The position numbers were made by a program, and so were the translations under genes. From the NCBI RefSeq assembly GCF_001714725.1, contig NZ_CP016447.1, positions 744,001-808,000 of the forward strand: a DNA stretch of 64,000 bases. Direction: 5' to 3'. Shown piece after piece: positions 7,922-16,569 of this stretch. Origin of the DNA: Acidovorax sp. RAC01. Its GTDB lineage: Bacteria > Pseudomonadota > Gammaproteobacteria > Burkholderiales > Burkholderiaceae_C. The notes below the pieces were generated by a model that saw nothing but the letters and a program-made list of their open reading frames with translations, did not search any database and was not told the origin of the DNA. Position 1 is the stretch's first letter. The number at the start of each line of letters is the position of its first letter.

Positions 7922-10579
7922 ATGCGTTTGAACTGTTCCCCCGCCGTGGCCCCCTGCGCGACCCGGCCTGCCCCCGCTTCCACCTCGGCACGCCCCCACG
8001 CACTGCACAGCGCCCTGCGCTGGTTGCGGACACTCCCCTTTTTCGGGCTGCTGGCCCTGCTGCTGCTCGCCCACACCGCACCCGCCGCCGTGGCTCAGGG
8101 CAACGGCAGCGCAGCGCCTGCACCGGCTGCAGCGGCCAGCAAGCCATCGGCGGCTGACGAGCCCAAGCTGCCCAGCGTGGACGAACTGCGCCGCCAGCTC
8201 GATGCCGTGCCGAAAAAACTGGGCGACGAGGACGACGGCCGCAAGCTGCTGGGCGATGTCAACACCATCGGCGCAGCGGCCGAGCAGCTGGCCACGCAGC
8301 GCACCGAAGAGCTGGCCGACATCGACTCGCGCCTGGCCCGCCTGGGCCCTGCTCCCGAAAAAGGGGCCGCGCCCGATTCGCCCGACGTGGCCGGTCAACG
8401 CACCGCGCTGGGCAAGCAGCGCGCTGCGATCGATGCCGAGGTCAAGCTCGCCCGGCTGATCAGCGTGGATGCCGAGCAGCTGGGCACCGAGCTGATCCGC
8501 CAGCGGCGCGAGCTGTTCCAGGCCGCCCTGACGGCGCGGGTGGGCTCGCCCCTGGGTCGCACCTTCTGGAACAACCTGCGCAGCGCCCTGCCCAGCGACA
8601 CGGCACGGCTGCAGGCGCTGGCGGGCAGCCTGCGGCAGGCCGTGGCGGCAGCCATGCAGCCCGAGCACTGCACCACCTTCGTGGGCAGCCTCGTCGCTGC
8701 GCTGCTGCTGGCCGTGGGCGGCACCTGGCTGGCCGAGCGGGTGCTGGTGCGCCTCGTGCCCGCGCAGCTGCCCGCGGGGCGGCTGCGCCGCTCGCTGCTG
8801 GCGACGGCGGCGGTGCTGGTGCACATGCTGCTGATCGGCCTGGCCGTGCAGCTGGCCTGGAGCGGGCTGGAGGTGGCCGGCAAGCTGGACGGCCCGCTCA
8901 AGACCCTGGCGCGCGCCACGGTGCGGCTGGCGGTGTTTGCCGCTTTTGTGGTCGGCCTGGGCCACGCCCTGCTGTCGCGCAAGCGCAGCTCGTGGCGCCT
9001 GCCGGGGCTGTCAGACGAGCTCGCGCGCAGGCTGAGCCCCTACCCGTGGTGGCTGGCCGTCTTTGCCGCCCTGAGCGCGCTGGTCACCGAGGTCAACAGC
9101 CTCATCGGCGCCAGCCTGGCAGCCGAGGTGGCCGTGCATGTGGTGACGGCACTGGGCATTTCGGTGGTGACAGCGCTGGCGCTGCGCCACCTGCGTGCGG
9201 CGCCAGCGGTGGCAGACGAGGCCGGCGTGCCTGCTGCACCCGCCGATGGCGCCGACGGCGCGGAAGGCGCCGCGGTGCCCGAGGCCGCTTCTGCGGCATC
9301 TCGGCCCGTGTGGGTGGGCCTGCTGGTGGCCGTTGCGGGCGCGGCCATGGGCATCACCGTGCTGCTGGTCGCCTTCGGCTACGTGGCGCTGGCGGCCACG
9401 CTGGCGCGGCAGATGCTGTGGGCCGGGCTGGTGTTTGCCACCACGTACCTGCTGTTCCAGCTGGTGGACGACCTGTGCGAGGCCGTCCTGTCGTCGCCCG
9501 GCGCGTTCGGCCAGCGGCTGCACAAGGGCCTGGGCATTGATGCAAAGCTGCTCGACCAGGCGTCGGTGCTGGTGTCGGGTGTGCTGCGCCTGGTGCTGCT
9601 TTTTTACATGATCGTTGCGCTGATGGCGCCATTTGGTACCGGGCCCGACGAGGTGTTCCGGCGCGGCAGCGCGGTGGACCAGACGCTCAAGGTCGGCGAC
9701 TTCACGCTGGCGCCGCAGGCCCTGCTGACCGCACTGGCCGTGGTCGTGGCCGGGCTGCTGCTGATCCGGCTGCTCAAGCGCTGGCTGAGCGACCGGTACT
9801 TTCCCAACACGTCGCTGGAGCCGGGCATGCGCAGCTCCATCGTCACGCTGCTGGGCTATGTGGGCGGCGTGGTGGTGATTGCCGTGGCACTGGCCAGCAT
9901 GGGCATCAGCGTGGAGCGCATTGCCTGGGTGGCCAGTGCGCTGTCGGTGGGCATCGGCTTTGGCCTGCAGGCCATCGTGCAGAACTTCATCTCGGGCCTG
10001 ATCCTGCTGGCCGAGCGGCCCGTGAAGGTGGGCGACTGGGTGGTGCTGGGCGAGACCGAAGGCGACGTGCGCCGCGTGAACGTGCGCGCCACCGAGATCC
10101 AGCTGGGCGACCGCTCCACCATGATCGTGCCCAACTCGGAGTTCATCACCAAGACCGTGCGCAACATGACGCTGGCGGGCGCGCCCGGCCGCGTGCTGCT
10201 GCGCCTGCCCGCCCCGCTGGACACCGACGCCCACCGCATGCGCGAGGTGATCCTGGCGGCCTTCCATGCGCACGAGGGCGTGCTGGCCGACCCGGAGCCC
10301 ATCGTGCAGCTCGAAGGCATCCTCAACGGTACGCTCACATTTCTGGCCATCGGCTACGTGAGCAATCCACGCAACACCGGCGGCGTGCGCAGCGACCTGC
10401 TGTTTACCATCCTCGCCGCGCTGCGCGACGCGGGGCTCACGCTGTCGCCACCGGCCACGACGGCGGTGGCGCCGTACACGCCGGGTGGGCCCGGGGGTTC
10501 CGGGAGTTCCGGGGGTTTGGCGGCCACACCGGTCGCGCCAGTGGCGGCGGGTGGGGCGCCGGTCAATCCGGCCGCATGA
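7922..10579 (+). CDS. DUF3772-containing mechanosensitive channel (MscS family)
   Basis: Large MscS-superfamily protein of 885 residues, much longer than MscS (286) and in the size range of the MscK/MscM-like group. A signal-like hydrophobic segment (FFGLLALLLLAH) precedes a periplasmic DUF3772-type region rich in Leu and charged residues. Many membrane helices follow, then the conserved MscS pore and beta domain (VGIGFGLQAIVQNFISGLILLAERPVKVGDWV, PNSEFITKTVRNM). The tail is Gly/Pro/Ala-rich. Likely an inner-membrane channel that releases solutes on osmotic downshock. The start ATG at 7922 lacks a clear ribosome site, so the N-terminus is less certain. Confidence 0.88.
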   Translation: MRLNCSPAVAPCATRPAPASTSARPHALHSALRWLRTLPFFGLLALLLLAHTAPAAVAQGNGSAAPAPAAAASKPSAADEPKLPSVDELRRQLDAVPKKLGDEDDGRKLLGDVNTIGAAAEQLATQRTEELADIDSRLARLGPAPEKGAAPDSPDVAGQRTALGKQRAAIDAEVKLARLISVDAEQLGTELIRQRRELFQAALTARVGSPLGRTFWNNLRSALPSDTARLQALAGSLRQAVAAAMQPEHCTTFVGSLVAALLLAVGGTWLAERVLVRLVPAQLPAGRLRRSLLATAAVLVHMLLIGLAVQLAWSGLEVAGKLDGPLKTLARATVRLAVFAAFVVGLGHALLSRKRSSWRLPGLSDELARRLSPYPWWLAVFAALSALVTEVNSLIGASLAAEVAVHVVTALGISVVTALALRHLRAAPAVADEAGVPAAPADGADGAEGAAVPEAASAASRPVWVGLLVAVAGAAMGITVLLVAFGYVALAATLARQMLWAGLVFATTYLLFQLVDDLCEAVLSSPGAFGQRLHKGLGIDAKLLDQASVLVSGVLRLVLLFYMIVALMAPFGTGPDEVFRRGSAVDQTLKVGDFTLAPQALLTALAVVVAGLLLIRLLKRWLSDRYFPNTSLEPGMRSSIVTLLGYVGGVVVIAVALASMGISVERIAWVASALSVGIGFGLQAIVQNFISGLILLAERPVKVGDWVVLGETEGDVRRVNVRATEIQLGDRSTMIVPNSEFITKTVRNMTLAGAPGRVLLRLPAPLDTDAHRMREVILAAFHAHEGVLADPEPIVQLEGILNGTLTFLAIGYVSNPRNTGGVRSDLLFTILAALRDAGLTLSPPATTAVAPYTPGGPGGSGSSGGLAATPVAPVAAGGAPVNPAA

Positions 10580-10634
10580 TGCTATCTATTCAATAGCAAT
10601 AAATACATACACAACAAGCCCTAGAAGCCAATTT
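10579..10634 (-). repeat. Dispersed two-hairpin intergenic repeat, copy 3
   Basis: Inverted copy: read on the minus strand it gives AAATTGGCTTCTAGGGCTTG followed by GCTATTGAATAGATAGC. It starts at the channel gene's stop codon, between convergent genes. Confidence 0.7.
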
Positions 10635-10766
10635 AACCCCAATTTCTCTCCCCAAGTGTTCAGGTTGACCTGCTGGCGACGCGCGCACGCCCCAGCAGGG
10701 AACGGTCTGCGTACGCCATGCCGGCAAGGTCTGGGCGCGCGGCTGACGGCAAGCACGAGGCAGGCC

Positions 10767-11735
10767 TCAGTCCACCTTCGCGCCAGACTTCTTCACGGCA
10801 TCGGCCCAGCGCGGCATCTCGCTGGCCAGGAATTTCGCGAAATCGTCCGCGCCGAGGAACGCAGGGTCGGCCCCCTGGCTCACCATGCGGTTGCGCACAT
10901 CGGGCATCTGCATCACCTGGCCGAAGGCATCGCTGAGCTTGGCGACCACGTCTTTGGGCGTGCCCGCAGGCGCCAGGAAGCCGTAGAACCCCACCACCTC
11001 GAATCCCTTGATGCCGCTTTCGATCACGGTGGGCACATCGGGCAGCGCCGGGTTGCGCTCGCGACTGGTCACGGCCAGGGCGCGCACCTTGCCCTGCTTG
11101 TGGTACGCCGCGGCCTGCGGAATGCTCTCGGCCATGAACTGCACCTGCCCACCCATCAGGTCGGTGAACGCCGGTGCGCTGCCGCGGTAGGGGATGTGCA
11201 CCATGAACAAGCCGGTGGCGGTCTTGAACATCTCGGGCACCAGGTGGCTGATGCCGCCGTTGCCGGCCGAGCCGAAGTTGACCTGCCCGGGCCGGGCCTT
11301 GGCGTAGGCCATGAATTCGGGCAGCGTCTTGGCCGGCACGTTGGGGTTGACCAGCAGCGCCAGCGGCTGCATGGCGGTGCGCGCAATCGGCACGAAATCC
11401 TTGAGCGTGGAGTACGGCAGGCGGGTGTACAAGCCGGGGTTGATCACCATCACCCCTGTGTTGGCCAGCATCAGGGTGTGCCCGTCGGGCGTGGCCTTCA
11501 TCACGTCCTGCGCGCCCACGGTGCCGCCTGCACCGGCCTTGTAGTCCAGCACCACCGGCTGACCCAGCACGCCCTGCAACTTGTCGGTGAGCAGGCGGGC
11601 ATGCTGGTCCAGCGGGCCGCCCGCCGGAAAGCCGATCACGATGCGCACCGGTTTGGACGGGAACGCCTGCGCATGGGCAGTGAGCGACAGGACAACGCCC
11701 GCAGCAAGTGCAAGGCAGGTACGGATGAGCTTCAT
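10767..11735 (-). CDS. Bug-family tripartite tricarboxylate transporter substrate-binding protein
   Basis: Periplasmic binding protein of the TctC/Bug family, hugely expanded in Burkholderiales. The 322-residue length is typical. The signal peptide is MKLIRTCLALAAGVVLSLTA-HAQA, followed by the hallmark FPSKPVRIVIGFPAGGPLDQHAR. Further family motifs are GAGGTVGAQDVMKATPDGHT and the VPTVIESGIKGFEV segment. No TctA/TctB membrane genes are near, the usual situation for orphan Bug proteins, so the ligand cannot be inferred. The start is the ATG at 11735 because it begins the signal peptide; the frame is open far upstream but the extension has no family features. Confidence 0.9.
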   Translation of the reverse strand: MKLIRTCLALAAGVVLSLTAHAQAFPSKPVRIVIGFPAGGPLDQHARLLTDKLQGVLGQPVVLDYKAGAGGTVGAQDVMKATPDGHTLMLANTGVMVINPGLYTRLPYSTLKDFVPIARTAMQPLALLVNPNVPAKTLPEFMAYAKARPGQVNFGSAGNGGISHLVPEMFKTATGLFMVHIPYRGSAPAFTDLMGGQVQFMAESIPQAAAYHKQGKVRALAVTSRERNPALPDVPTVIESGIKGFEVVGFYGFLAPAGTPKDVVAKLSDAFGQVMQMPDVRNRMVSQGADPAFLGADDFAKFLASEMPRWADAVKKSGAKVD

Positions 11736-11914
11736 CGGTGTCTCCAGACGGTGGCCGTCAATGTTGTTGGGAAAGGGCCGCGCCGAAAAGACGCGGTTAA
11801 GGCGCCGGTGCGGACGTTCGGCCGCACCGTTACCAAAGGCTACCAGAGCAGCGGCGCATTCCAAGACGGATGTGCGTTGCAGGGCCCGGTGGCCTACCGC
11901 AGCTTCGGCGCCGC

Positions 11915-12193
11915 TCAACCCTTCCAGCCACGCACCAGAATCCACTGGCAGGTGGCGGAAGCGACCACCAGCGCCGCGTAGGTCAGCATCTTGCCGTCGC
12001 GCCCCCACAGCACCAGCCCGCCGGCCAGCACCGCCAGCCCCACAGCAAAAACGATCACGAACTGGCGCCAGCGCGGCCCGGCAGCGGCGCCTTTGGCACC
12101 AAAGAAACGCCCGCACAGCACCAGTGCCAGCGCCAGCGCAGCGGCAGGCGCGATGAAATTGAGCAGGTGGTTGAAGATGTCGAGTGGGCCCAT
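11915..12193 (-). CDS. Small integral membrane protein of unknown function
   Basis: Predicted 92-residue protein (from MGPLDIFNHLLNFIAPAAAL) with about three hydrophobic helices: IAPAAALALALVL, FVIVFAVGLAVLAGGLVLW and LTYAALVVASATCQWILV. It ends in a basic RGWKG tail. I do not recognise a named family, but a small membrane protein diverging from hemA is a plausible Comamonadaceae neighbour. Start alternatives are an ATG at 12208 and a TTG at 12223; none has a good ribosome site. The gene is divergent from hemA with a gap of only about 70 bp. Confidence 0.6.
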   Translation of the reverse strand: MGPLDIFNHLLNFIAPAAALALALVLCGRFFGAKGAAAGPRWRQFVIVFAVGLAVLAGGLVLWGRDGKMLTYAALVVASATCQWILVRGWKG

Positions 12194-12251
12194 GAACTTG
12201 ACCCACATCAAGGCTTGCAGCAAGTGGCAAGCCGGATGGGGCCAACAATTT

Positions 12252-12257
12252 TATAAT
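12252..12257 (+). promoter_or_regulatory. Perfect -10 box immediately before hemA
   Basis: TATAAT ends 8 bases before the hemA ATG, which would put the transcription start at or one or two bases before the start codon. No matching -35 box was seen at the usual spacing, and no Shine-Dalgarno precedes the ATG (CCACCACC). Confidence 0.45.
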
Positions 12258-12265
12258 CCACCACC

Positions 12266-13597
12266 ATGGCAGTCTGGGCCCTCGGCATCAACCACAACAC
12301 CGCGCCCCTCGACCTGCGCGGAAAGTTCGCGTTCGCGCTCGACCAGATCGCCCCCACGCTGCACGGTTTGCGCCAGTCGCTGGGCACCTCTGGCGGCGGT
12401 GCGGGCCGCCACCCGGGGGTCGAAACCGCCATCATCTCCACCTGCAACCGCACCGAAATCTACTGCGCCGGCGAGCAGCCCGCCATGGAGCACACGCTGG
12501 GCTGGCTGGCGCACAGCGGCGGCGTCAGTCCTTCGCTGCTGGCTTCGCACTCGTACACGCTCGAAGACAGCCTGGTGGCCCGCCACGCCTTCCGCGTGGC
12601 CAGCGGGCTCGATTCGATGGTGCTGGGCGAGGCCCAGATCCTGGGCCAGATGAAGGACGCCGTGCGCGCCGCCGAAACGGCCGGCGCTTTGGGCACCACG
12701 CTCAACCAGCTGTTCCAGCGCAGCTTTGCCGTGGCCAAAGAGGTACGCACCAGCACCGAGATCGGCGCGCACAGCATCAGCATGGCGGCTGCCGCCGTGC
12801 GCCTGGCCAGCCAGCTGTTTGAAGACCTGACCGAAACCAAGGTGCTGTTCGTCGGTGCGGGCGAGATGATCGAGCTGTGCGCCACGCACTTTGCCGCCAA
12901 GAACCCCAAGTCCATCGCCATCGCCAACCGCACCCTGGAGCGTGGCGAGAAGCTCGCCACCCGCTTCGGCGGCGGAGTGATGCGTCTGGCCGACCTGCCC
13001 GAGCGCCTGCACGAATTTGACGCCGTCATCAGCTGCACCGCCAGCAGCCTGCCCATCATCGGTCTGGGTGCTGTGGAACGCGCCCTCAAGAAGCGCCGCC
13101 ACCGCCCGATGTTCATGGTCGACCTGGCCGTGCCGCGCGACATCGAGCCCGAAGTGAAAGCCCTGGGCGACGTGTACCTGTACACCGTGGACGACCTGGC
13201 CACCGTGGTGCAAACGGCCCAGGCCAACCGCCAGGCCGCCGTGGCGCAGGCCGAAGCCATCATCGACGCGGGCGTGCAGAGCTTCATGCACTGGATGGAG
13301 CTGCGCAGCCCCGCCGTGGGTGAAGGCGGCGTGGTGCCGCTGATCCAGCAGCTCAACGCCCAGACCGACGAATGGCGCGCGCTGGAAATCGCCCGCGCCA
13401 AGAAGCTGCTGGCCAAGGGCGAAGACATGGACGCCGTGCTCGAAGCGCTGTCGCGCGGCCTCACGCAGAAGATGCTGCACGGCACCCTGGCCGAATTGCG
13501 CGCGGGCGACGCCGAGATGCGCGCCCAGACGGCGCAGACCGTTTCGCGCCTGTTCCTGCGCTCGCAGACCAAGACCGGCAACCACAACGGCCTGTAG
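12266..13597 (+). CDS. hemA: Glutamyl-tRNA reductase
   Basis: Reduces glutamyl-tRNA(Glu) to glutamate-1-semialdehyde with NADPH, the first step of the C5 pathway to haem. The 443 residues start [21 protein letters not shown]. The nucleophile Cys sits in [10 protein letters not shown], and the signature [23 protein letters not shown] marks the catalytic domain. The NADPH motif is [18 protein letters not shown], followed by the long C-terminal dimerisation helix. hemA-prfA-prmC is a conserved order, here with dispersed repeats in both gaps. Transcription may start almost at the ATG (see the -10 box). Confidence 0.96.
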   Translation: MAVWALGINHNTAPLDLRGKFAFALDQIAPTLHGLRQSLGTSGGGAGRHPGVETAIISTCNRTEIYCAGEQPAMEHTLGWLAHSGGVSPSLLASHSYTLEDSLVARHAFRVASGLDSMVLGEAQILGQMKDAVRAAETAGALGTTLNQLFQRSFAVAKEVRTSTEIGAHSISMAAAAVRLASQLFEDLTETKVLFVGAGEMIELCATHFAAKNPKSIAIANRTLERGEKLATRFGGGVMRLADLPERLHEFDAVISCTASSLPIIGLGAVERALKKRRHRPMFMVDLAVPRDIEPEVKALGDVYLYTVDDLATVVQTAQANRQAAVAQAEAIIDAGVQSFMHWMELRSPAVGEGGVVPLIQQLNAQTDEWRALEIARAKKLLAKGEDMDAVLEALSRGLTQKMLHGTLAELRAGDAEMRAQTAQTVSRLFLRSQTKTGNHNGL

Positions 13598-13630
13598 CGG
13601 CGCTCGCCCGCTCCGCCGCCGTGCCGGTTT

Positions 13631-13695
13631 GAGGCCAAACAGGCCCCTGGCGCACGATTCATATGCGCATATAGCTACCAATTCAGTAGCAAAAC
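13631..13695 (+). repeat. Dispersed two-hairpin intergenic repeat, copy 4 (hemA-prfA)
   Basis: It contains GAGGCCAAACAGGCCCCTGG, a degenerate first hairpin (GCGCACGATTCATATGCGC) and TAGCTACCAATTCAGTAGCAA. It fills the hemA-prfA gap up to 17 bases before prfA. Confidence 0.7.
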
Positions 13696-13711
13696 CATTT
13701 CCCGGATACCC

Positions 13712-14824
13712 ATGAAACCCTTCCTCCGAACCCAGCTGGAACGCTACGCGCAGCGCCTGGGCGAGCTCGACTTTCTGCTGTCGCGCGAAGACATCATGAG
13801 CGACATGGCGCAGTACCGACGCATCTCGGTGGAGCATGCCGAGGTGACGCAGGTCGCAGGCCGCTACGCCCGCTACCAGCAGCGCGAGGCCGACTTGGGC
13901 AGCGCCCGCGAGATGCTGGCCGACCCGGACATGGCCGAGATGGCGCAGGAAGAAATCACGAGCGCCGAATCCGAGCTGCTGCAGCTCGAAGACGAACTGC
14001 AGCGCCTGCTGTTGCCCAAGGACCCCGACGACGCGCGCAACGCCTTTGTGGAAATCCGCGCGGGCACGGGCGGCGACGAATCGGCCCTGTTTGCCGGCGA
14101 CATCACCCGCATGTACACCCGCTACGCCGCCAACGTGGGCTGGAAGGTGGAGGTGGTGAGCGAAAACGCCGCCGAACTGGGCGGCTACAAGGAAATCGTG
14201 CTGCGCATCGAGGGCGCGCCCGGCACGGGCCCCTCCGGTAGCGGTGTCTACGGCGCGCTCAAGTTCGAATCCGGCGGCCACCGCGTGCAGCGCGTGCCCG
14301 CCACCGAAACGCAGGGCCGTATCCACACCAGCGCCTGCACCGTGGCCGTGATGCCCGAGCCCGACGAGCACGAAGCCATCAAGCTCAACCCGGCCGACCT
14401 GCGCATCGACACCTTCCGCGCCAGCGGCGCGGGCGGGCAGCACATCAACAAGACCGACTCGGCCGTGCGCGTGGTGCATTTGCCCACCGGCATCGTGGCC
14501 GAATGCCAGGACGGCCGCAGCCAGCACGCCAACAAGGCCAAGGCGCTGCAGGTGCTGCAAGCCCGCATCCAGGAAAAAGAGCGCAGCGAACGCGCTGCCA
14601 AGGAAGCCGCGCTGCGCAAGGGCCTGATCGGCAGCGGCGACCGCAGCGACCGCATCCGCACCTACAACTTCCCGCAAGGGCGGCTGACCGACCACCGCAT
14701 CAACCTCACGCTGTACAAGCTGCTGGCCGTGATGGAAGGCGACCTGGGCGACGTGCTGACCGCTCTGGCCCACGCGCGCGAGGCCGAGCAGCTGGAAGAG
14801 CTGGAGATGGGTACCAACGGCTGA
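13712..14824 (+). CDS. prfA: Peptide chain release factor 1
   Basis: Recognises UAA and UAG in the ribosomal A site and triggers peptide release. The 370 residues are slightly longer than E. coli RF1 (360). The stop-codon reading tripeptide PAT is in [14 protein letters not shown], and the catalytic GGQ is in [20 protein letters not shown]. The Gln of GGQ is the methylation target of the prmC product encoded next. The start ATG at 13712 gives [20 protein letters not shown]. The prfA-prmC gap contains a dispersed repeat. Confidence 0.97.
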   Translation: MKPFLRTQLERYAQRLGELDFLLSREDIMSDMAQYRRISVEHAEVTQVAGRYARYQQREADLGSAREMLADPDMAEMAQEEITSAESELLQLEDELQRLLLPKDPDDARNAFVEIRAGTGGDESALFAGDITRMYTRYAANVGWKVEVVSENAAELGGYKEIVLRIEGAPGTGPSGSGVYGALKFESGGHRVQRVPATETQGRIHTSACTVAVMPEPDEHEAIKLNPADLRIDTFRASGAGGQHINKTDSAVRVVHLPTGIVAECQDGRSQHANKAKALQVLQARIQEKERSERAAKEAALRKGLIGSGDRSDRIRTYNFPQGRLTDHRINLTLYKLLAVMEGDLGDVLTALAHAREAEQLEELEMGTNG

Positions 14825-14832
14825 TGGCACTG

Positions 14833-14896
14833 GTTTTCAAGCCAAACTGGCCTGTAGCGCTTGATTTAATTGCCCATACAGCTATCAAAAGCATAG
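14833..14896 (+). repeat. Dispersed two-hairpin intergenic repeat, copy 5 (prfA-prmC)
   Basis: Well-conserved copy: AAGCCAAACTGGCCTGTAGC, then CGCTTGATTTAATTGCCC and AGCTATCAAAAGCATA. It ends 14 bases before the prmC start, so it would be in the leader of prmC. Confidence 0.75.
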
Positions 14897-14910
14897 TGAC
14901 CACAACCACC

Positions 14911-15735
14911 ATGACCCTCGCGCAGGCGCTGGCCCAGGCACAGGCGCAAGGCCTGGCGCGCATCGACGCCCAGCTGTTGCTGCTGCATGTGCTGGCCCGC
15001 CCCGATGCCGGCCGCGCCTGGCTGCTGGCGCACGACACCGACCCGCTGGAGCCCGATGCCCAGGCGCGCTTCGCCGCGCTGTGCCAGCGCCGTCTGGCGG
15101 GCGAGCCCGTGGCCTACCTGACTGGCCACAAGGAGTTCTACGGCCTGCCCTTGCAGGTAGACGCCCGCGTGCTCGACCCCCGGCCCGATACCGAGACGCT
15201 GGTCGACTGGGCTTTGATGCTGGCCCTGCCGCAGCCCGCGCCGCGCATCGTGGACCTGGGCACCGGCAGCGGCGCCATTGCGCTGGCGCTGCAGCACCAG
15301 TGCCCGCAGGCGCAAGTGCTGGCGGTGGACGCGAGCGAAGGCGCACTCACCGTGGCGCTTGCCAACGCCGAACGGCTGGGACTGCCGGTGCAGTTTGCAC
15401 AGGGCAACTGGCTGGCCGGCCTGACGCATGGCCCGTTTGACCTGATCGTCTCCAACCCGCCCTACATCGCCGCGGACGATCCACACCTGGCTGCGCTGAC
15501 GCACGAGCCCCTGCAGGCCCTGGCCAGCGGCGCCGATGGCCTGCAGGACATCCGCACCATCGCCGAGCAGGCCCCTGCGCACTTGGTGCCCGGCGGGTGG
15601 CTGCTGCTGGAGCATGGGCACGACCAGTCCGCAGCGGTACAACAGATCCTGGCCGAGCGCGGGTTTGCCGACGTGCAGAGCCGCGACGACCTCTCGGGCA
15701 TTGCCCGCTGTACCGGCGGCCGCTGGCCTGGATGA
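14911..15735 (+). CDS. prmC: Release factor glutamine methyltransferase
   Basis: N5-methylates the Gln of the GGQ motif in release factors using S-adenosylmethionine. The 274 residues (E. coli 277) have an N-terminal helical domain that docks RF and a Rossmann methyltransferase domain. The SAM motif is VDLGTGSGAIALAL, and the catalytic NPPY is in IVSNPPYIAADDPHL. The ATG at 14911 (MTLAQALAQAQAQGLAR) is used; the frame is open further upstream inside prfA but that part is not conserved. A MITE-like element begins about eight bases after its stop. Confidence 0.95.
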   Translation: MTLAQALAQAQAQGLARIDAQLLLLHVLARPDAGRAWLLAHDTDPLEPDAQARFAALCQRRLAGEPVAYLTGHKEFYGLPLQVDARVLDPRPDTETLVDWALMLALPQPAPRIVDLGTGSGAIALALQHQCPQAQVLAVDASEGALTVALANAERLGLPVQFAQGNWLAGLTHGPFDLIVSNPPYIAADDPHLAALTHEPLQALASGADGLQDIRTIAEQAPAHLVPGGWLLLEHGHDQSAAVQQILAERGFADVQSRDDLSGIARCTGGRWPG

Positions 15736-15742
15736 CCGCACG

Positions 15743-15910
15743 CTAGGGAGCCTCTGCACAAATCAGCGCGCCGTGTGCATCTGCGGCCTCGGGCGGTCTG
15801 CTGCGTAGCAAATACTCGCAATAGCTGCGGCTATTGCTGCGTTTTGCGCCTGGCAGCCCATCCCGATCCGCAGCGCCCACTTACCGCTTGATTCGTGCAG
15901 AGGCTCCTAG
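15743..15910. mobile_element. Short non-autonomous (MITE-like) element with IS5-like ends
   Basis: About 160 bp flanked by CTAG on both sides (15743-15746 and 15907-15910). Terminal inverted repeats are GAGCCTCTGCACAAATC on the left (from 15748) and, reversed, GAGCCTCTGCACGAATC on the right, 16 of 17 bases identical. The interior has no ORF but a perfect hairpin GCAATAGC-TGCG-GCTATTGC (15818-15837). A CTAG-type (YTAR) target fits IS5-family transposition in trans; this assignment is inference, as no transposase is in the window. Confidence 0.7.
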
Positions 15911-15925
15911 GCGCGCGATGGCAAG

Positions 15926-15965
15926 GAGGCAGTGGGGGTGAAACCGGCCTGGTAGCCCCCACCTC
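15926..15965. other. Hairpin downstream of the MITE
   Basis: GTGGGGG (15932-15938) pairs with CCCCCAC (15956-15962), flanked by imperfectly pairing GAGG and CTC. No U-run follows in either direction, so terminator function is uncertain. The rest of the gap to grxD (15966-16053) shows only a Shine-Dalgarno (AAGGAG) before the grxD ATG. Confidence 0.35.
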
Positions 15966-16053
15966 TGAGACAGTGAAATAATCCACCCATCTGACCCGAT
16001 TCCGGCTGCGACCACCTGACGGTTGCCAGCCACCCCTTTCAAGGAGCATTCCC

Positions 16054-16377
16054 ATGAGCGACACCCAGCAACGCATCGACTCCCTCGTCAAATCCAGCGA
16101 GGTCCTGCTGTTCATGAAGGGCAGCGCCAGCTTCCCCATGTGCGGCTTCTCGGGCCGCGCCATCCAGATCCTGAAGGCCTGCGGCGTGGACCCCAAGAGC
16201 GTGGTCACCGTCAACGTGCTCGAAGACGACGAGATTCGCCAGGGCATCAAGGAATACAGCAACTGGCCCACCATCCCGCAGCTGTACGTCAAGGGCGAAT
16301 TCATCGGCGGCTCGGACATCATGATGGAGATGTACGAATCGGGCGAACTCAAGCAGGTGCTGGGCACCGAAGGCTGA
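16054..16377 (+). CDS. grxD: Monothiol glutaredoxin, Grx4 family
   Basis: CGFS-type glutaredoxin that carries a [2Fe-2S] cluster with glutathione and delivers it to client proteins. The CGFS active site is at residues 30-33 (FPMCGFSGRA). The glutathione-site motif WPTIPQLYVKGEFIGGSDI follows, with the family ending YESGELKQVLG. The length of 107 matches bacterial GrxD. One small difference is SFPMCGFS where many homologues have QFPQCGFS. It has a good AAGGAG ribosome site and a terminator about 35 bp after the stop, so it is probably a single-gene unit. Confidence 0.95.
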   Translation: MSDTQQRIDSLVKSSEVLLFMKGSASFPMCGFSGRAIQILKACGVDPKSVVTVNVLEDDEIRQGIKEYSNWPTIPQLYVKGEFIGGSDIMMEMYESGELKQVLGTEG

Positions 16378-16412
16378 TTGCCCGGGCAACGGGCTTCACG
16401 CCGCCGAAACGA

Positions 16413-16434
16413 AGCCGCCTCCGGGCGGCTTTTT
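16413..16434 (+). terminator. Intrinsic terminator of grxD
   Basis: AGCCGCC (16413-16419), loop TCCG, GGCGGCT (16424-16430), then TTTTT. Confidence 0.85.
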
Positions 16435-16542
16435 GCTGCGCGCCCGTTGACGCGGACTCGCGTTTGGCTTGGCCGCAACAGACGCACCAAATCAGGTCTT
16501 TTCCGGTACTGCAGTGGGCATGTTGTGTGCTTGAATGAATGC

Positions 16543-16556
16543 GTGATCCACATCAC
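16543..16556 (+). promoter_or_regulatory. CRP/FNR-type palindrome before the AAA+ ATPase gene
   Basis: GTGATCCACATCAC is a GTGA-N6-TCAC palindrome, also readable as TGAT-N4-ATCA. This is the core shared by CRP and FNR sites, although the outermost bases differ from both consensus sequences. It ends 13 bases before the ATG and just before the AGGAG ribosome site, a position suited to repression. Confidence 0.35.
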
Positions 16557-16569
16557 GAAGGAGCATGCA

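Noticed and set aside
12251..14830. An 859-codon open frame on the minus strand across hemA and prfA, and similar long antisense frames (35908-38466 + across secA, 41382-43721 + across the cytochrome bc1 genes, 61559-63574 - across pelA/pelB)
   Set aside because: They lie opposite well-identified genes, are rich in His, Arg, Gln and Gly, and show no family motifs. In high-G+C DNA the antisense frame in register with third positions is often open by chance.
15926..15965. A bidirectional terminator after the MITE
   Set aside because: The stem is good but there is no U-run on either side, so it is reported only as a hairpin.
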